Part shown: positions 36,074-48,364 of the stretch, piece after piece
Layout: each line of letters begins with the position of its first letter
Numbering within the stretch: the stretch's first letter is position 1
Assembly (NCBI GenBank): GCA_007115705.1
Contig: QXEO01000340.1
Coordinates: 574,990 to 638,989, forward strand
Source of the DNA: Dactylis glomerata
Taxonomy: Eukaryota > Streptophyta > Magnoliopsida > Poales > Poaceae
Direction: 5' to 3'
DNA: 64,000 nucleotides
The notes under the pieces: generated by a model
Databases searched by the model: none
What the model was told of the DNA's origin: nothing
What the model saw: the letters and a program-made list of their open reading frames with translations, nothing else
Program-made: the position numbers and the translations under genes

Positions 36074-36634
36074 TAATTTTTGAAGGTTTATAAAACTTGC
36101 AATCACTGCTTCCCTCTGCGAAGGGCCTTCTTTTACTTTTATGTTGAGTCTCCACCTTCTACCTTTATGCACCGTCTAAGAGAGCATAGTTGCCATTCTG
36201 AGTTTAATGTGCATAGTCCCAAAGTTTATCATTGATTGATTCATGATTATGGTTTCACTTGTTCTTAAATTATTTGTATCTAGTCGCCCTCTTAAACTTG
36301 AACGTGTCCTATGCATGTATGTTTTGCTATTCCATGAAGGACAAGCTGAAAACCACTTGATATGTTTTTCCACATGATTTGAACACACGTTTGACTTTCA
36401 TTGTTTCATTATTCATGATCTTTCGTTTGTGTTTCTTTTCATGTTATAACATGGTTGCTAAGTTTTTATTGTCAAGATTATGTCTCTTATGCCCATGTTT
36501 TAAGTTCTTTGATCCCAGCACTCAATGCTTTACATAGATGATCAAGATTGTGATGGTGCATGTCACCTCAAAAATTATTCTTTTGTTATCAGTTACCTAC
36601 TCGAGGACGAGCAGGACTTAAGCTTGGGGATGCA

Positions 36635-38284
36635 TGATACGTCTCAAACGTATCTATAATTTTTGATGCTCCATGCTTGTTTATACACCATTTGCTTTGT
36701 GTTTTGTTACACTTCATGGTATTTTTATGCAATTTCCAGAATTAACCTATTAACAAGATGCCACAGTGCCAGTTCCCTGTTTTCTGCTATTTTTGTGTTT
36801 CAGAAAAGCCACACAGGAAATATTCTCGGAATTGGACGAAACAAAAGCCGAACCTCCTATTTTTACCGAAGCTTCGCGAAGGCCGAAGATGAGAGGGAGG
36901 GGGGCCAGGGGCCAGGCTCACCATGGGGTGGCGCGGCCCAGCCCATGGCCGCGCCACCACATGGTGAGGCCACCTGGCCCACCTTCTGACGTTGCCCTTT
37001 CGCCTATAAATTCCCCTCGATGGGAAAAACCTAAAGGACAGATCACTTTTCCTTGAAACATACTGCAAGCCGCCGTCATCATCGAAGCGAGATCGGGAGG
37101 ATCCAGGAGCTCTTCCCGCCACCCTACTGGCGAGGGGAATCCTTGCCGGAGGCCTTCTCCACCACCATGGTCGCCTTTGGAGTGATGTGTGAGTAGTCTA
37201 CCTTGGACTTCGGGTCCATAGCAGTAGCTAGATGGTCATCTTATCCACCATGTGCTTCATGTTTAGATCTTGTGAGCTGCCCTACATGATCAAGATCATC
37301 TTTGTGTAATTCTACATGTTGTGTTTGTTGGGATCCGATGAGTATTGGTACTATGTCAAGCTGATGTGCTGAATATATATCTTTATGTTATCTCTATGTT
37401 GTTTATGATCTTGCATGCTCTCCGTTGCTAGTAGATATCTTGGCCGAGTAGATGCTAGTGACTCCAAGAGGGAGTATTTATGCTCGATAGTTGGGTTCAT
37501 GCCTCTAGTAATCTGGGGGAATAACAGAAACCTCTAAGGTTATAGATGTGCTGTTGCCACTAGGGAGAAAACAACATTCTTGTGTCCAAGGATATTTGCT
37601 TTGTTTACTTTACACACTTTGCTTAATGCAGTTATCCGTTGTTCGCAACTTAATACCCAATGTTTGCTCGGACGACATCTGGAGGGTGGATTATTAGTCA
37701 TAGATGCGGTTGGATTACGGTCTATGTATTTTATCGTAATGCCCAGAGTGAATCTCATAGTGATCCTCATGACATATGTATGTTATCTTTATTCTATTAA
37801 TTGCCCAACTGTAATTTGTTTACCCAGCATGTTGTTATTTATCTTATGGAGAGACACCACTAGTGAACTGTGGACCCCGGTCCAATTTCCTTTACATTGC
37901 TATACTGTTTTACTTTTACTCGCACTGTTTACTTTTACTCGCATACTATTACCTTTTACCACTCGATACGCTCAATCCTTTATTTACAGCAAACCGGTGA
38001 GATTGACAACCTCATCGTAAGTTGGGGGCGAAGTACTTGGTTGTGTTATGTGCAGGTTCCACATTGCTGCTAGGTGAAGAAGCTCCTACGTCAACTACGT
38101 ACAAGCAATTTTTCTGGCGCCATTGTCCAGAGTGTCGCGAAGCTAGCAAGCATCACCTTTTGAAGTTTAGCTTTCTCCTACTGGTTCGAGAAACCTTGGT
38201 TTCATAACTGAGGGAAGACTTGCTGCTGTGCTCATCATACCTTCCTCTTGGGGTTTCCAACGGGCTGTTACTTACAAGCCATCA
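36635..38284 (+). repeat. 3' LTR of element C
   Basis: 1650 bp with TATAAA at 37005-37010, preceded by the polypurine tract at 36620-36633 and followed by the TSD ACTTG. Confidence 0.93.
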
Positions 38285-39238
38285 ACTTGGCGCATGCTTA
38301 CAACATATTTAACTCTAAAAAGTCGCCATAAGCCTCTATGATCATTTGGTTTTTGACTTGTGATACCACTTTATGCTTTGGTTAATGATGTTTTGTCACT
38401 ATGCATGATTATGGCCGTTATTGCTCTCTTAGTTGGTCACTCCCAGTCTTTTGCTAGCCTTCATTTTGTACTGAGTATGAGCTCTACTCGTGCATCCAAC
38501 TCCCAAAAACCAAGTTTATTCCAATGTGTCCACCATACATACCTATTAACAATTTACTATTCCAAGTACATTCGACTTGCTTTTATCTATCCTTCAAATT
38601 AAACTTTTTGGTGTTATGTGAAAATTAGTCAGTAAAGCTCTCACGAACTTGACGACACACTTTACTTTTCTCGCTTTTAATTATTTTTGACATTGTGGCT
38701 CTCTTATGTTGATGTTATGCTTGCAAGTTGTAAGATGGAAATTAGCCCAGCCATGCCATCATGGGGCAAGCTTTCAATATTGCACTTTCTTTCATTTAGT
38801 TGATATCGTGATCTTTTGTTTATGGATACTCGCAATGTGAAATAAGTTGGGATCTTGTGAGCTCATGGAGTTTGTATATGTGTTAGAGAAACACCTGGGC
38901 CGCTAATCTAAGCCATGCATCATTCATGGTTGAAATTTATAGCATGCCTATAGTGGACATTTGACGACGCATCTCACAATAAAACGCTATACCAATGCTA
39001 AATAAAAGAGATGCCGAGGTGTTCATTGTCTATTTGTCTTGTCATTTTGATGTGTGCTTGTTCCATGTCATCGGGCAAGAGGTACCCCATTGGCGGTTCT
39101 TGATGATACGTGTATGCTTACAATGACAAGAACTTGCTTGGGACCTAAGTCGAGTAGCATGAGGTTTGCGTATTTGTACTTCACGGGACACGAGGTTTTC
39201 AACTTATGATTTGTTAAGCATATGCTTCGTAATTGTAC
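38285..39238 (+). other. Element B internal segment between C and D
   Basis: Non-coding. Collinear with the matching part of element A (about 3078-4030) and element C (about 30391-31345). Confidence 0.85.
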
Positions 39239-40886
39239 TGATACGTCTCCAACGTATCTATAATTTTTGATGCTCCATGCTTGTTTTTACACCATTTGCC
39301 TACTGTTTCGTTACACTTCGTGGCACTTTTATGCATTTTCCGGAACTAACCTATTAACAAGTCGCCACAGTGCCAGTTCCCTATTTTCTGCTGTTTTTGT
39401 GTTTCAGAAGTGATACACGGGAAATATTCTCGGAATTGGACGAAACAAGTTCCTGAAGTCTTATTTTTCCCGGAAGCTTCCAGAGATCCGAAGAGGAGAC
39501 GGAGTGGGGCCACGAGGTGGCCACACACCAGGGCGGCGCGGCCCAGGCCCTGGCCGCGCCCCCTACGTGTGAGACCGCCTCGGTCCACTTCTGACGATGC
39601 CCCTTCGCCTATAAAGACCCGCCGACGGAAAAAACCTAAGTACCCGATTAATTTTCCAGAACACATCGCGATCCACCGCCGCCGTCGACCCGAAGATCGG
39701 GAGGGTCCAGAAGCTCTTCCCGGCACCCTGCCGGAGAGGGGAATCGCCACCGGAGGTCTTCTTCATCGCCATGCTTGCCTCCGGAGCGATGAGTGAGTAG
39801 TCTACCTTGGACTATGGGTCCATAGCAGTAGCTAGATTGTTGTCTCCTCCACTATGTGCTTCATGTTTAGATCTCATGAGCTGCCCTACATGATTGAGAT
39901 CACCGTTATGTAATTCTACATGTTTGGTTTGTTGGGATCCGATGAATATTGGTGTTATGATTGAGTTGCTATACTGAAATATATCTTATGTTATCTCTAT
40001 GTTGTTTATGATCTTGCATGCTCTCCGTTGTTAGTAGCTATCTTGGCCGAGTAGTTGCTAGTGACTCCAAGAGGGGGTATTTATGCTCGATAGTGGGTTC
40101 ATGCCTCTATTTAATCTGGGGGAGTGACAGAAACCTCTAAGGTTGTAGATGTGCTGTTGCTACTAGGGAGAAAACAACATTCATATGCTCAAGGGCATAT
40201 GCTTTATTTACATTACACACTTTGCTTAATGCAATTATCTGTTGTTCGCAACTTAGTACTCATGGGGTGTTCGGATGATATCCCCGTGAGTGGATTATTA
40301 GTCATAGATGCAGTTGGATGGCGGTCTATCTATTTTGTTGTAATGCCCAGAGTAAATCGCATAGTGATCTTCTTGACATATCACGTTTATCTTTATTCTA
40401 TCAATTGCCCAACTGTAATTTGTTTACCCAGCATGTGTTATTTATCTTATGGAGAGACACCACTAGTGAACTATGGACCCCGGTCCTATTTCCATCATAT
40501 TGCTATCACCTGTTTACTTTACTCGCACTGTTTACTTTACTCGCATACTTCTAATGTTTTCCACTCGATACGCTCATAACCTTTGTTTCAAGCAAACCAG
40601 TGAGATTGACAACCTCATCGCAAGTTGGGAACAAAGTACTTGGTTGTGTGTGTGCAGGTTCCACGTTGCAGTTAGCAAAGCAAAGCTTGGACAAGGCGCC
40701 ATATATAAATTGTCCGAAGCTGTCGCTAAGCCAGTCCGCATCACCTTCAGTCGTATTGTCTGCTCTTCTCCTGATCGACATACCTTGGTTTCTTAACTGA
40801 GGGAAAACTTGCTGCTATCTTCATCAAACCTTCTCTTGGGGTTTTCCAACTGGCCGGTTATTTACTTCATCAACTCGGTAGCATCA
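39239..40886 (+). repeat. 5' LTR of element D
   Basis: 1648 bp, TGATACGTCTCC... to ...GTAGCATCA. TATAAA at 39610-39615. Confidence 0.95.
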
Positions 40887-40895
40887 AGCTCTTTC

Positions 40896-40913
40896 TGGCG
40901 CCGTTGCCGGGGA
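40896..40913 (+). other. Primer-binding site of element D, tRNA-Asp type
   Basis: TGGCGCCGTTGCCGGGGA, nine bases after the LTR end. Confidence 0.85.
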
Positions 40914-41081
40914 AGAGTGGAAGACCTCTGCAAGGGGAGTTTTTCGCACGCACATCCTTTACTTTGTTTTAAGTTTTGCTTTACTTTATTTTTACTTGCA
41001 TCGTTTTATATCAAAAACCCAAAAAAATAAATTAGAATCCTTGGTAGTTGTTTTTACTTGTCTACTTTTAGTTTTGCTGAA

Positions 41082-43145
41082 ATGGCTACTCCTGAAAACA
41101 CCAAGTTGTGTGACTTTACTAGCACAAACAATAGTGATTTTATCTGCACTCCTATTGCACCACCTGCTCCTGCTGCAAATTTTTATGAGATTAAGCCTGC
41201 TTTGTTGAACCTTGTTATGAAAGAGCAATTTTCTGGTGCTAGTACTGAAGATGCTGCAGCTCATCTCAACAATTTTGTTGAGCTATGTGAGATGCAAAAG
41301 TATGAGAATGTTGATGGTGATATTATTAAGCTCAAGTTGTTTCCTTTTTCTTTGAGAGGAAAAGCTAAAGATTGGTTGTTGTCTTTGACTAAGAATAGTA
41401 TTGATTCATGGGCTAAGTGTAAGGATGCTTTTATTGGTAGATACTATCCTCCTGCTAAGATTATATCTCTGCGTAGCAATATTATGAAGTTTACTCAGTT
41501 TGATAATGAACATGTTGCTCAAGCTTGGGAAAGAATGAAATCTATGATAAAGAATTGCCCCACTCATGGACTGACTACTTGGATGATTGTCCAAACTTTT
41601 TATGCAGGACTAAATTTTTCTTTGAGGAACCTACTTGATTCAGCTGCTGGAGGCACTTTTATGTCCCTTACCTTGGGCGCCGCAACAAAGCTTCTCGACA
41701 ATATGATGGTAAATTACTCTGAATGGCACACCGAGAGAGCTCCACAAGGTAAGAAGGTAAATTCTGTTGAGGAAACCTCTTCCTTGAGTGATAAGATTGA
41801 TGCTATTATGCTTATGCTTTCAAATGATAGGACTCATGTAGATCCTAATAATGTTCCTTTAGCCTCTTTGGTTGCTCAAGAAGAGCATGTTGATGTGAAC
41901 TTCATTAGAAACAATAATTTTAACAACAATGCTTATAGGAACAATTTTGCTAGTAACAATTATAGGCCGTATCCTTCTACCAATGGTAATGGTTATGGTA
42001 ATTGTTATGGTAATTCCTACAACAACACTAGGGCCGCGCCCTCTGAACTTGAAGTCATGCTCAAAGACTTCATGGTAAAACAATCTGCTTTTAACAAGTC
42101 TGTTGAGGAAAAGTTAGGCAAAATTGATATTCTTGCTTCTAAAGTTGATAGCCTTGCTCATGATGTTGAACTTCTGAAATTAAAAGTGTTGCCTAATGAT
42201 GTGAAAGAGAACAATGTTTTTGCTACTGCTAATGCTATCCAAGTTGGAATTGATGAAAATCTTAGATTGTTAGCAGAATTGCATGCCAGATGGGAAAGAG
42301 AGGATGAGATTGCTAGGAATTTGAAAGTTTGTACTATTACTACCTCTAATGATGTTGTTCCTAATGCTAGCAATCCTCTTACTTTGATTGGTGTAGAGAA
42401 AACTCCCACTCCTTGTGTTAAAAAGCCTAAAACTGCCAAAACTTTTTCTCAAAAGAGTGCTGAAATTTTTCGGAGTGTAGGAGATGATAGCTCTATTTCC
42501 TTTAATGATTTTGATGTTGATGGCTGCAATATATCTGAAGTTATTTTGTTCTTGCAAAATCTTGCTTTGACTCCCAATTCTAGTTCTCTAAATATTGCTT
42601 TTACTAAGCATATTACCAATGCTCTCATGAAAATTAGGGATGAAAAGTTGCAGCAAAAAGCTTCTGTTCCCAAGAAGTTAGAAGATGGTTGGGAACCCAT
42701 CATTGATATGCATGTTAATGGTTTTGATTGTCATGCTTTATGTGATCTAGGTGCTAGTATTTCTATCATGCCTAGAAAAATTTATGACATGCTTGATTTA
42801 CCACCTCTTGAAAAATGTTATTATGATGTTCCTATTGCTGATGTTGCTAAGAAGAAACCTTTGGGAAGGATTAATGATGTTCTTATTGTGGTTAACAATA
42901 ACCTTGTTCCCGTTGATTTTCTCATTATGGACGTTGAATGCCATGCTTCATGTCCTATTATTTTGGGAAGACCCTTTCTTCGAACTGTAGGTGCCATCAT
43001 TGATATGAGGGAAGGCACTATAAAATATCAATTCCCACTAAAGAAAGGTATGGAACACTTCCCTAGGAAAAGAAAGAAATTACTTTTTGACTCTATTCTT
43101 AGAACAAATTATGAGCTTGATGCTTCATCACTTGATATTACTTGA
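41082..43145 (+). CDS. Gag-protease polyprotein of element D (687 aa)
   Basis: Structural protein and processing protease of a Ty3/gypsy element. The Gag core spans roughly residues 30-220 and has Athila-type landmarks (FYEIKPALLNLVM, LKLFPFSLRGKAKDWL, AQAWERMKSMIKNCP). An Asn-rich stretch follows at about 274-318, with no CCHC zinc knuckle. The aspartic protease region carries the active-site motif CDLGAS (Asp about residue 555) and the closing motif CPIILGRPFL. The ORF is intact. The first ATG of this frame is at 41082; upstream in-frame codons are non-ATG. Translation ends just after the protease, and the following sequence is non-coding, so polymerase and integrase are missing altogether and not merely out of frame. 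Confidence 0.93.
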   Translation: MATPENTKLCDFTSTNNSDFICTPIAPPAPAANFYEIKPALLNLVMKEQFSGASTEDAAAHLNNFVELCEMQKYENVDGDIIKLKLFPFSLRGKAKDWLLSLTKNSIDSWAKCKDAFIGRYYPPAKIISLRSNIMKFTQFDNEHVAQAWERMKSMIKNCPTHGLTTWMIVQTFYAGLNFSLRNLLDSAAGGTFMSLTLGAATKLLDNMMVNYSEWHTERAPQGKKVNSVEETSSLSDKIDAIMLMLSNDRTHVDPNNVPLASLVAQEEHVDVNFIRNNNFNNNAYRNNFASNNYRPYPSTNGNGYGNCYGNSYNNTRAAPSELEVMLKDFMVKQSAFNKSVEEKLGKIDILASKVDSLAHDVELLKLKVLPNDVKENNVFATANAIQVGIDENLRLLAELHARWEREDEIARNLKVCTITTSNDVVPNASNPLTLIGVEKTPTPCVKKPKTAKTFSQKSAEIFRSVGDDSSISFNDFDVDGCNISEVILFLQNLALTPNSSSLNIAFTKHITNALMKIRDEKLQQKASVPKKLEDGWEPIIDMHVNGFDCHALCDLGASISIMPRKIYDMLDLPPLEKCYYDVPIADVAKKKPLGRINDVLIVVNNNLVPVDFLIMDVECHASCPIILGRPFLRTVGAIIDMREGTIKYQFPLKKGMEHFPRKRKKLLFDSILRTNYELDASSLDIT

Positions 43146-46083
43146 TTCGCAATTTTCTGCGCCTAGCTCAAAGGCGTTAAAGAAAAACACTCTTGGGAGA
43201 TAACCCAATGTTTTATTTCCAGTACTTTTTCTTTTATTTAAGTCTTGGAAGTCATTACTACTGTAATGACCGCTCCTTATCCTTTTTATTTTATTGTTGT
43301 GCCAAGAGAAGCCTCTAATTCGAGTGAGGTAAAGATTTGGGGATGTTGCTGTCCTGAAACTGATTTCGGTGCTGCACCGTAAAAATTTGTATAAATTCTC
43401 TGTATATCTTTTGGACCTGCGATTTCTTGTGCATATGCCCCAGGTTATATCCACACTTTCGTTAGTTGAACACTTTTTGATTTGAGCAACAGAAAACCCC
43501 TCAAAAATTCGACCTTTGTCAGCTGTTCTGTTTTGACAGATTTCTGCCACTATTAGTTTTTGCCGCTTTATCGCTTTATTTTTGAGTTCTTTTGATCATG
43601 GAACTTTTGGGGAAGTTGCTACAGTAGTATATACTTTATATGTGGTGGTTTTGGGTTGAAACCTGAAGCAAAAAGAGGTTGATTATATGTTATGCTTGCA
43701 CTAATGTTGCTAATAGAATTGTGTTTAGTTTTGTATGAAGGAAGTTTTCAAGTGTAGGGATTGGAGAATGATGAGATGAGTTGAAGAATGGATAAAAGCT
43801 CAAGCTTGGTGATGCCCATGCATCACCCCAAGAAATATCCAAGAAGTACAAGCGTCAAAGCTTGGGGATGCCCCCGAGGCACCCCTTCTTCATTGGCAAA
43901 AATCAGGTCACCTTTCAAAACACTATATTTTTATTGCTTCATGCACTATGTGTTTTTCTTGGAGCGTCAGTTGTTTTAGTTTTCTTAGTTAGTTTAGTTT
44001 TGTTTGCTGCAATAAATGGTTGGACCCCAACAAATTTCCTTTGGAGGAGATGTACTCGTTTTCATTTGCCAAGAACACTCCGTTTTTCATTCTTACAATT
44101 TCACCGAGTGTTCTTCTTTTTCCGCTACTACTTTTGGTTTTCGTTTTTGCCTTGATTTGTGTTCCGACCTTGTCATATCTTTTCATCAAGGTGTATTTTT
44201 GCCTGTGATCTTTATTGGTTTTCATCAAAAGAGGTGTCTTTAAAAATTTCAAATGGTGTTGGAAAAGAGAAAAAGCTTTATGCAAAAAAGTGGTACAAGA
44301 AGGAGCTTGTGTAGACTGCGGCTTAGGCTTTTTCATGTCGTGCTTGATGTCTTTTTGATAGTATGCTTAGTGGTTTTGCTGTAGCATGACTTGTCGCAAA
44401 TAACTGAGATTGCTTAATGAGCCTTTAAAAAAATCATGCGTTGTTTTTATTGTATGGAAGCATTATTTTGGTTTTCTCCTTGATGCTTTATTTGGGTTGA
44501 CTTGGCGCATGCTCACACATGTTAGACTCTTACAAAGTCACCAATAGCCTCTATGATCATTTAGTTTTTAACTTTTGATGCCATCTTATGCTTCTTTTAA
44601 TGTCGCTTTGTCGCTTTGCATGATTATGGCCATTATTGCTCTCTTAGTTGGTCGCTCCCAGTCTTTTGCTAGCCCTCGCCTTGTACTGAGTATGAGCTCT
44701 ACTCGTGCATCTAACTCCTAAAAACCAAGTTTTGCCAGAGTGTCCACCATACATACCTACTAGAAATTTGCTATTTCAAGTAAATTTGACTTGCTTTTAT
44801 TTTCTCTTCAAATTAAACTCTTACCAGTGTTATGCGAAAATTGGTCAGTAAAGCTCTCACGAACCAGAAGGCACACTTTACTTTTTCCTGTTCTAAAAAA
44901 TTTGACATTGTGGTCTCTTATATTGAGTTGTTATGCTTGCAAGTTGTAAGTTGGATTCTAGCCCATCCATGCTGTCATGGGGCAAGCTTTCAACATTGCA
45001 CTTCTTATTTGAGTTGATATCGTGATCTTTTATTTATGGATGCCCGCGGTGTGAAATGAATTGGGAATCTTGTGGGGATCATGGAGTTTGTATATGTGTT
45101 AGGGAAACGCCTGGGCCGCCAATCTAAGCAATGCATAATTCATGGTGGAAATTTGCAGCATACCCATGGAGGACATTCGACGACGCATCTCAAAATAAAA
45201 AGCTAAACAAATGGCAAATAAAAGAGATGTCGAGGTGTTCATTGTCTGCTTGTCCTGTCATTTTGATGTGGGCTTGTTCCATGTCATCGGGCACGGAGGT
45301 ACCCCGTTGGCGGTTTTCGATGATACATATATACTTACAATGACAAGAGCCTTGCTTGGGACTCTAAGTAAAGTAGCATGAGGTTTGGGTACTCGTATTC
45401 ACGGGGCACGAGGTTTTCGACTTATGATTTGTCAAGCATATGCATCATAATTGTTCTCGCATTAACTCTAACCATTCAAGATGCTTATGATGGGGTCAAT
45501 GAGAGCTCAAAGCCAGTAAGTAACATAATTTTTTGAAGGTCTATAAAACTTGCAATCACTGCTTCCCTCTGCGAAGGGCCTTTCTTTTACTTTTTTGTTG
45601 AGTCACCACCTTCTATCTTTATGCACCATAAGAGAGCATAGTTGTCATTCTGAGTATAATGTGCATTGTCCCAAAGTTTTCATTGATTGATTCATATTGT
45701 TGGTTTCACTTGTTCTCAAATTATTTGTATCTAGTCGCCCTCTTAAACTTGAAGGTGTCCTATGCATTTATGTTTTGCTCTCCATGAAGGACAAGCTGAA
45801 AACCATTTGTATGTTTTTCCTTATGATTTGAACACACATTTGACTTTCATTGTTTCATTTTCATGATCTTTTGTTTGTGTTCATTTTCATGTTTACAACA
45901 TGGTTGCTAAGTTCTTATTGTCAAGATTATATCTTCATGCCCATGTTTTAAGTTCTTATGATCCCAGCTCACAAATGCTTACATATATGATCAAGATTGT
46001 GTAGGTGCATGTCACCTCAAAAATTACTCTTTTGTTATCACTTACCTACTCGAGGACGAGCCGGAGTTAAGCTTGGGGATGCT
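43146..46083 (+). other. Element D non-coding 3' internal region
   Basis: About 2.9 kb, near-identical in layout to 1719-4655 of element A. Contains PPT-like motifs at 43802-43815 (one mismatch) and 43858-43871, and the polypurine tract at 46069-46082. Confidence 0.85.
43802..43871 (+). repeat. Internal polypurine-tract-like pair, element D
   Basis: AAGCTTGGTGATGC (43802-43815) and AAGCTTGGGGATGC (43858-43871), spaced 56 bases as in element A. Confidence 0.85.
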
Positions 46084-47731
46084 TGATACGTCTCCAACGT
46101 ATCTATAATTTTTGATGCTCCATGCTTGTTTTTACATCATTTGCCTACTATTTCGTTACACTTCGTGGCACTTTTATGCATTTTCCGGAACTAACCTATT
46201 AACAAGTCGCCATAGTGCAAGTTCCCTGTTTTCTGCTGTTTTTGTGTTTCAGAAGTGATACACGGGAATTATTCTCGGAATTGGACGAAACAAGTTCCTG
46301 AAGTCTTATTTTCCCCGGAAGCTTCCAGAGATCCGAAGAGGAGACGGAGTAGGGCCACGAGGTGGCCACACACCAGGGCGGCGCGGCCCAGGCCCTGGCC
46401 GCGCCCCCTACGTGTGAGACCACCTCGGTCCACTTCTGACGATGCCCCTTCACCTATAAAGACCCCCCGACGGAAAAAACCTAAGTACCCGATCAATTTT
46501 CCAGAACACATCGCGATCCGCCGCCGCCGTCGACCCGAAGATCGGGAGGGTCCAGAAGCTCTTCCCGGCACCCTGCCAGAGAGGGGAATCTCCACCGGAG
46601 GTCTTCTTCATCGCCATGCTTACCTCCGGAGCGATGAGTGAGTAGTCTACCTTGGACTATGGGTCCATAGCAGTAGCTAGATGGTTGTCTCCTCCACTAT
46701 GTGCTTCATGTTTAGATCTCATGAGCTGCCCTACATGATTGAGATCACCGTTATGTAATTCTACATGTTTGGTTTGTTGGGATCCGATGAATATTGGTGT
46801 TATGATTGAGTTGCTATACTGAAATATATCTTATGTTATCTCTATGTTGTTTATGATCTTGCATGCTCTCCGTTGTTAGTAGCTATCTTGGCCGAGTAGT
46901 TGCTAGTGACTCCAAGAGGGGGTATTTATGCTCGATAGTGGGTTCATGCCTCTATTTAATCTGGGGGAGTGACAGAAACCTCTAAGGTTGTAGATGTGCT
47001 ATTGCTACTAGGGAGAAAACAACATTCATATGCTCAAGGGCATATGCTTTGTTTACATTACACACTTTGCTAAATGCAATTATCTGTTGTTCGCAACTTA
47101 ATACTCATGGGGTGTTCGGATGATATCCCCGTGAGTGGATTATTAGTCATAGATGCAGTTGGATGGCGGTCTATGTATTTTGTTGTAATGCCCAGAGTAA
47201 ATCGCATAGTGATCTTCTTGACATATCACGTTTATCTTTATTCTATCAATTGCCCAACTGTAATTTGTTTACCCAGCATGTGTTATTTATCTTATGGAGA
47301 GACACCACTAGTGAATTGTGGACCCCGGTCCTATTTCCATCATATTGCTATCACCTGTTTACTTTACTCGCACTGTTTACTTTACTCGCATACTTCTACT
47401 ATTTTCCACTCGATACGCTCATAACCTTTGTTTCAAGCAAACCGGTGAGATTGACAACCTCATCGCAAGTTGGGAACAAAGTACTTGGCTGTGTGTGTGC
47501 AGGTTCCACGTTGCAGCTAGCAAAGCAAAGCTTAGACGAGGCGCCATATATAAATTGTCCGAAGCTGTCGCTAAGCCAGTCCGCATCACCTTCAGTCGTA
47601 TTGTCTGCTCTTCTCCTGATCGACATACCTTGGTTTATTAACTGAGGGAAAACTTGCTGCTATCTTCATCAAACCTTCTCTTGGGGTTTTCCAACTGGCC
47701 GGTTATTTACTTCATCAACTCGGTAGCATCA
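46084..47731 (+). repeat. 3' LTR of element D
   Basis: 1648 bp, TATAAA at 46455-46460, followed by GTACT in element B sequence. Confidence 0.95.
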
Positions 47732-48364
47732 GTACTCGCATTAACCGTAACCATTCAAGATGCCTATGATGGGGGCAATGAGAGCTCAAAGCTAGTAAGT
47801 ATCATAATTTTTGGAGGTTTATAAAACTTGCAATCACTGCTTCCCTCTGCGAAGGGCCTTTCTTTTACTTTTATGTTGAGTCTCCACCTTCTACCTTTAT
47901 GCACATTCGAAGAGAGCATAGTTGTCATTCTGAGTTTAATGTGCATAGTCCCAAAATTTATTATTGATTGATTCATGATTACGGTTTTGCTTGTTCTTAA
48001 ATTATTTGTATCTAGTCGCCCTCTTAAACTTGAAGGTGTCCTATGCATTTTTGTTTTGCTACTCCATGAAGGACAAGTTGAAAACCACTTTGCTATGTTT
48101 TTCTATATGGTTGAAACACACACTTGACTTTCAATGTTTCATTACTCATGATCTTTCATTTGTGTTACTTTTCATGTTATAACATGGTTGCTAAGTTTTA
48201 TTGTCAAGATTATGTCTCTTATGCCATGTTTTAAGTACTTTGATCTCAACACTCAATGCTTTACATCGTTGATCAAGATTGTGATGGTGCATGTCACCTA
48301 ATTTTTTTTATTTTGTTATCACTTACCTACTCGAGGACGAGCAGGAGTTAAGCTTGGGGATGCT
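47732..48364 (+). other. Element B internal segment after D, with polypurine tract
   Basis: Non-coding tail of element B, ending in AAGCTTGGGGATGC (48350-48363) one base before the 3' LTR. Confidence 0.85.

Larger units (their letters stand above)
27052..38284 (+). mobile_element. Element C: LTR retrotransposon nested in B and carrying a Mutator-like element
   Basis: LTRs 27052-28700 and 36635-38284 share the tail TACTTACAAGCCATCA and are bounded by ACTTG on both sides. Without the Mutator-like insertion the element is about 6.6 kb. It keeps only the 3' third of the unknown family ORF, so it is the most reduced copy. By eye its LTRs differ at roughly 40 of the first 560 positions. Confidence 0.93.
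39239..47731 (+). mobile_element. Element D: full-length Athila-like LTR element with gag-protease only
   Basis: 8493 bp. The two LTRs are each 1648 bp, share the tail CGGTAGCATCA and differ at about 32 positions by eye (about 2%), so this is one of the younger insertions. It carries a perfect tRNA-Asp primer site (40896-40913), an intact gag-protease ORF (41082-43145), 2.9 kb of non-coding sequence and a polypurine tract (46069-46082). There is no reverse transcriptase, RNase H or integrase. The target duplication is GTAC (39235-39238 and 47732-47735), or GTACT if the LTR is taken to start at GATACG. Confidence 0.95.
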
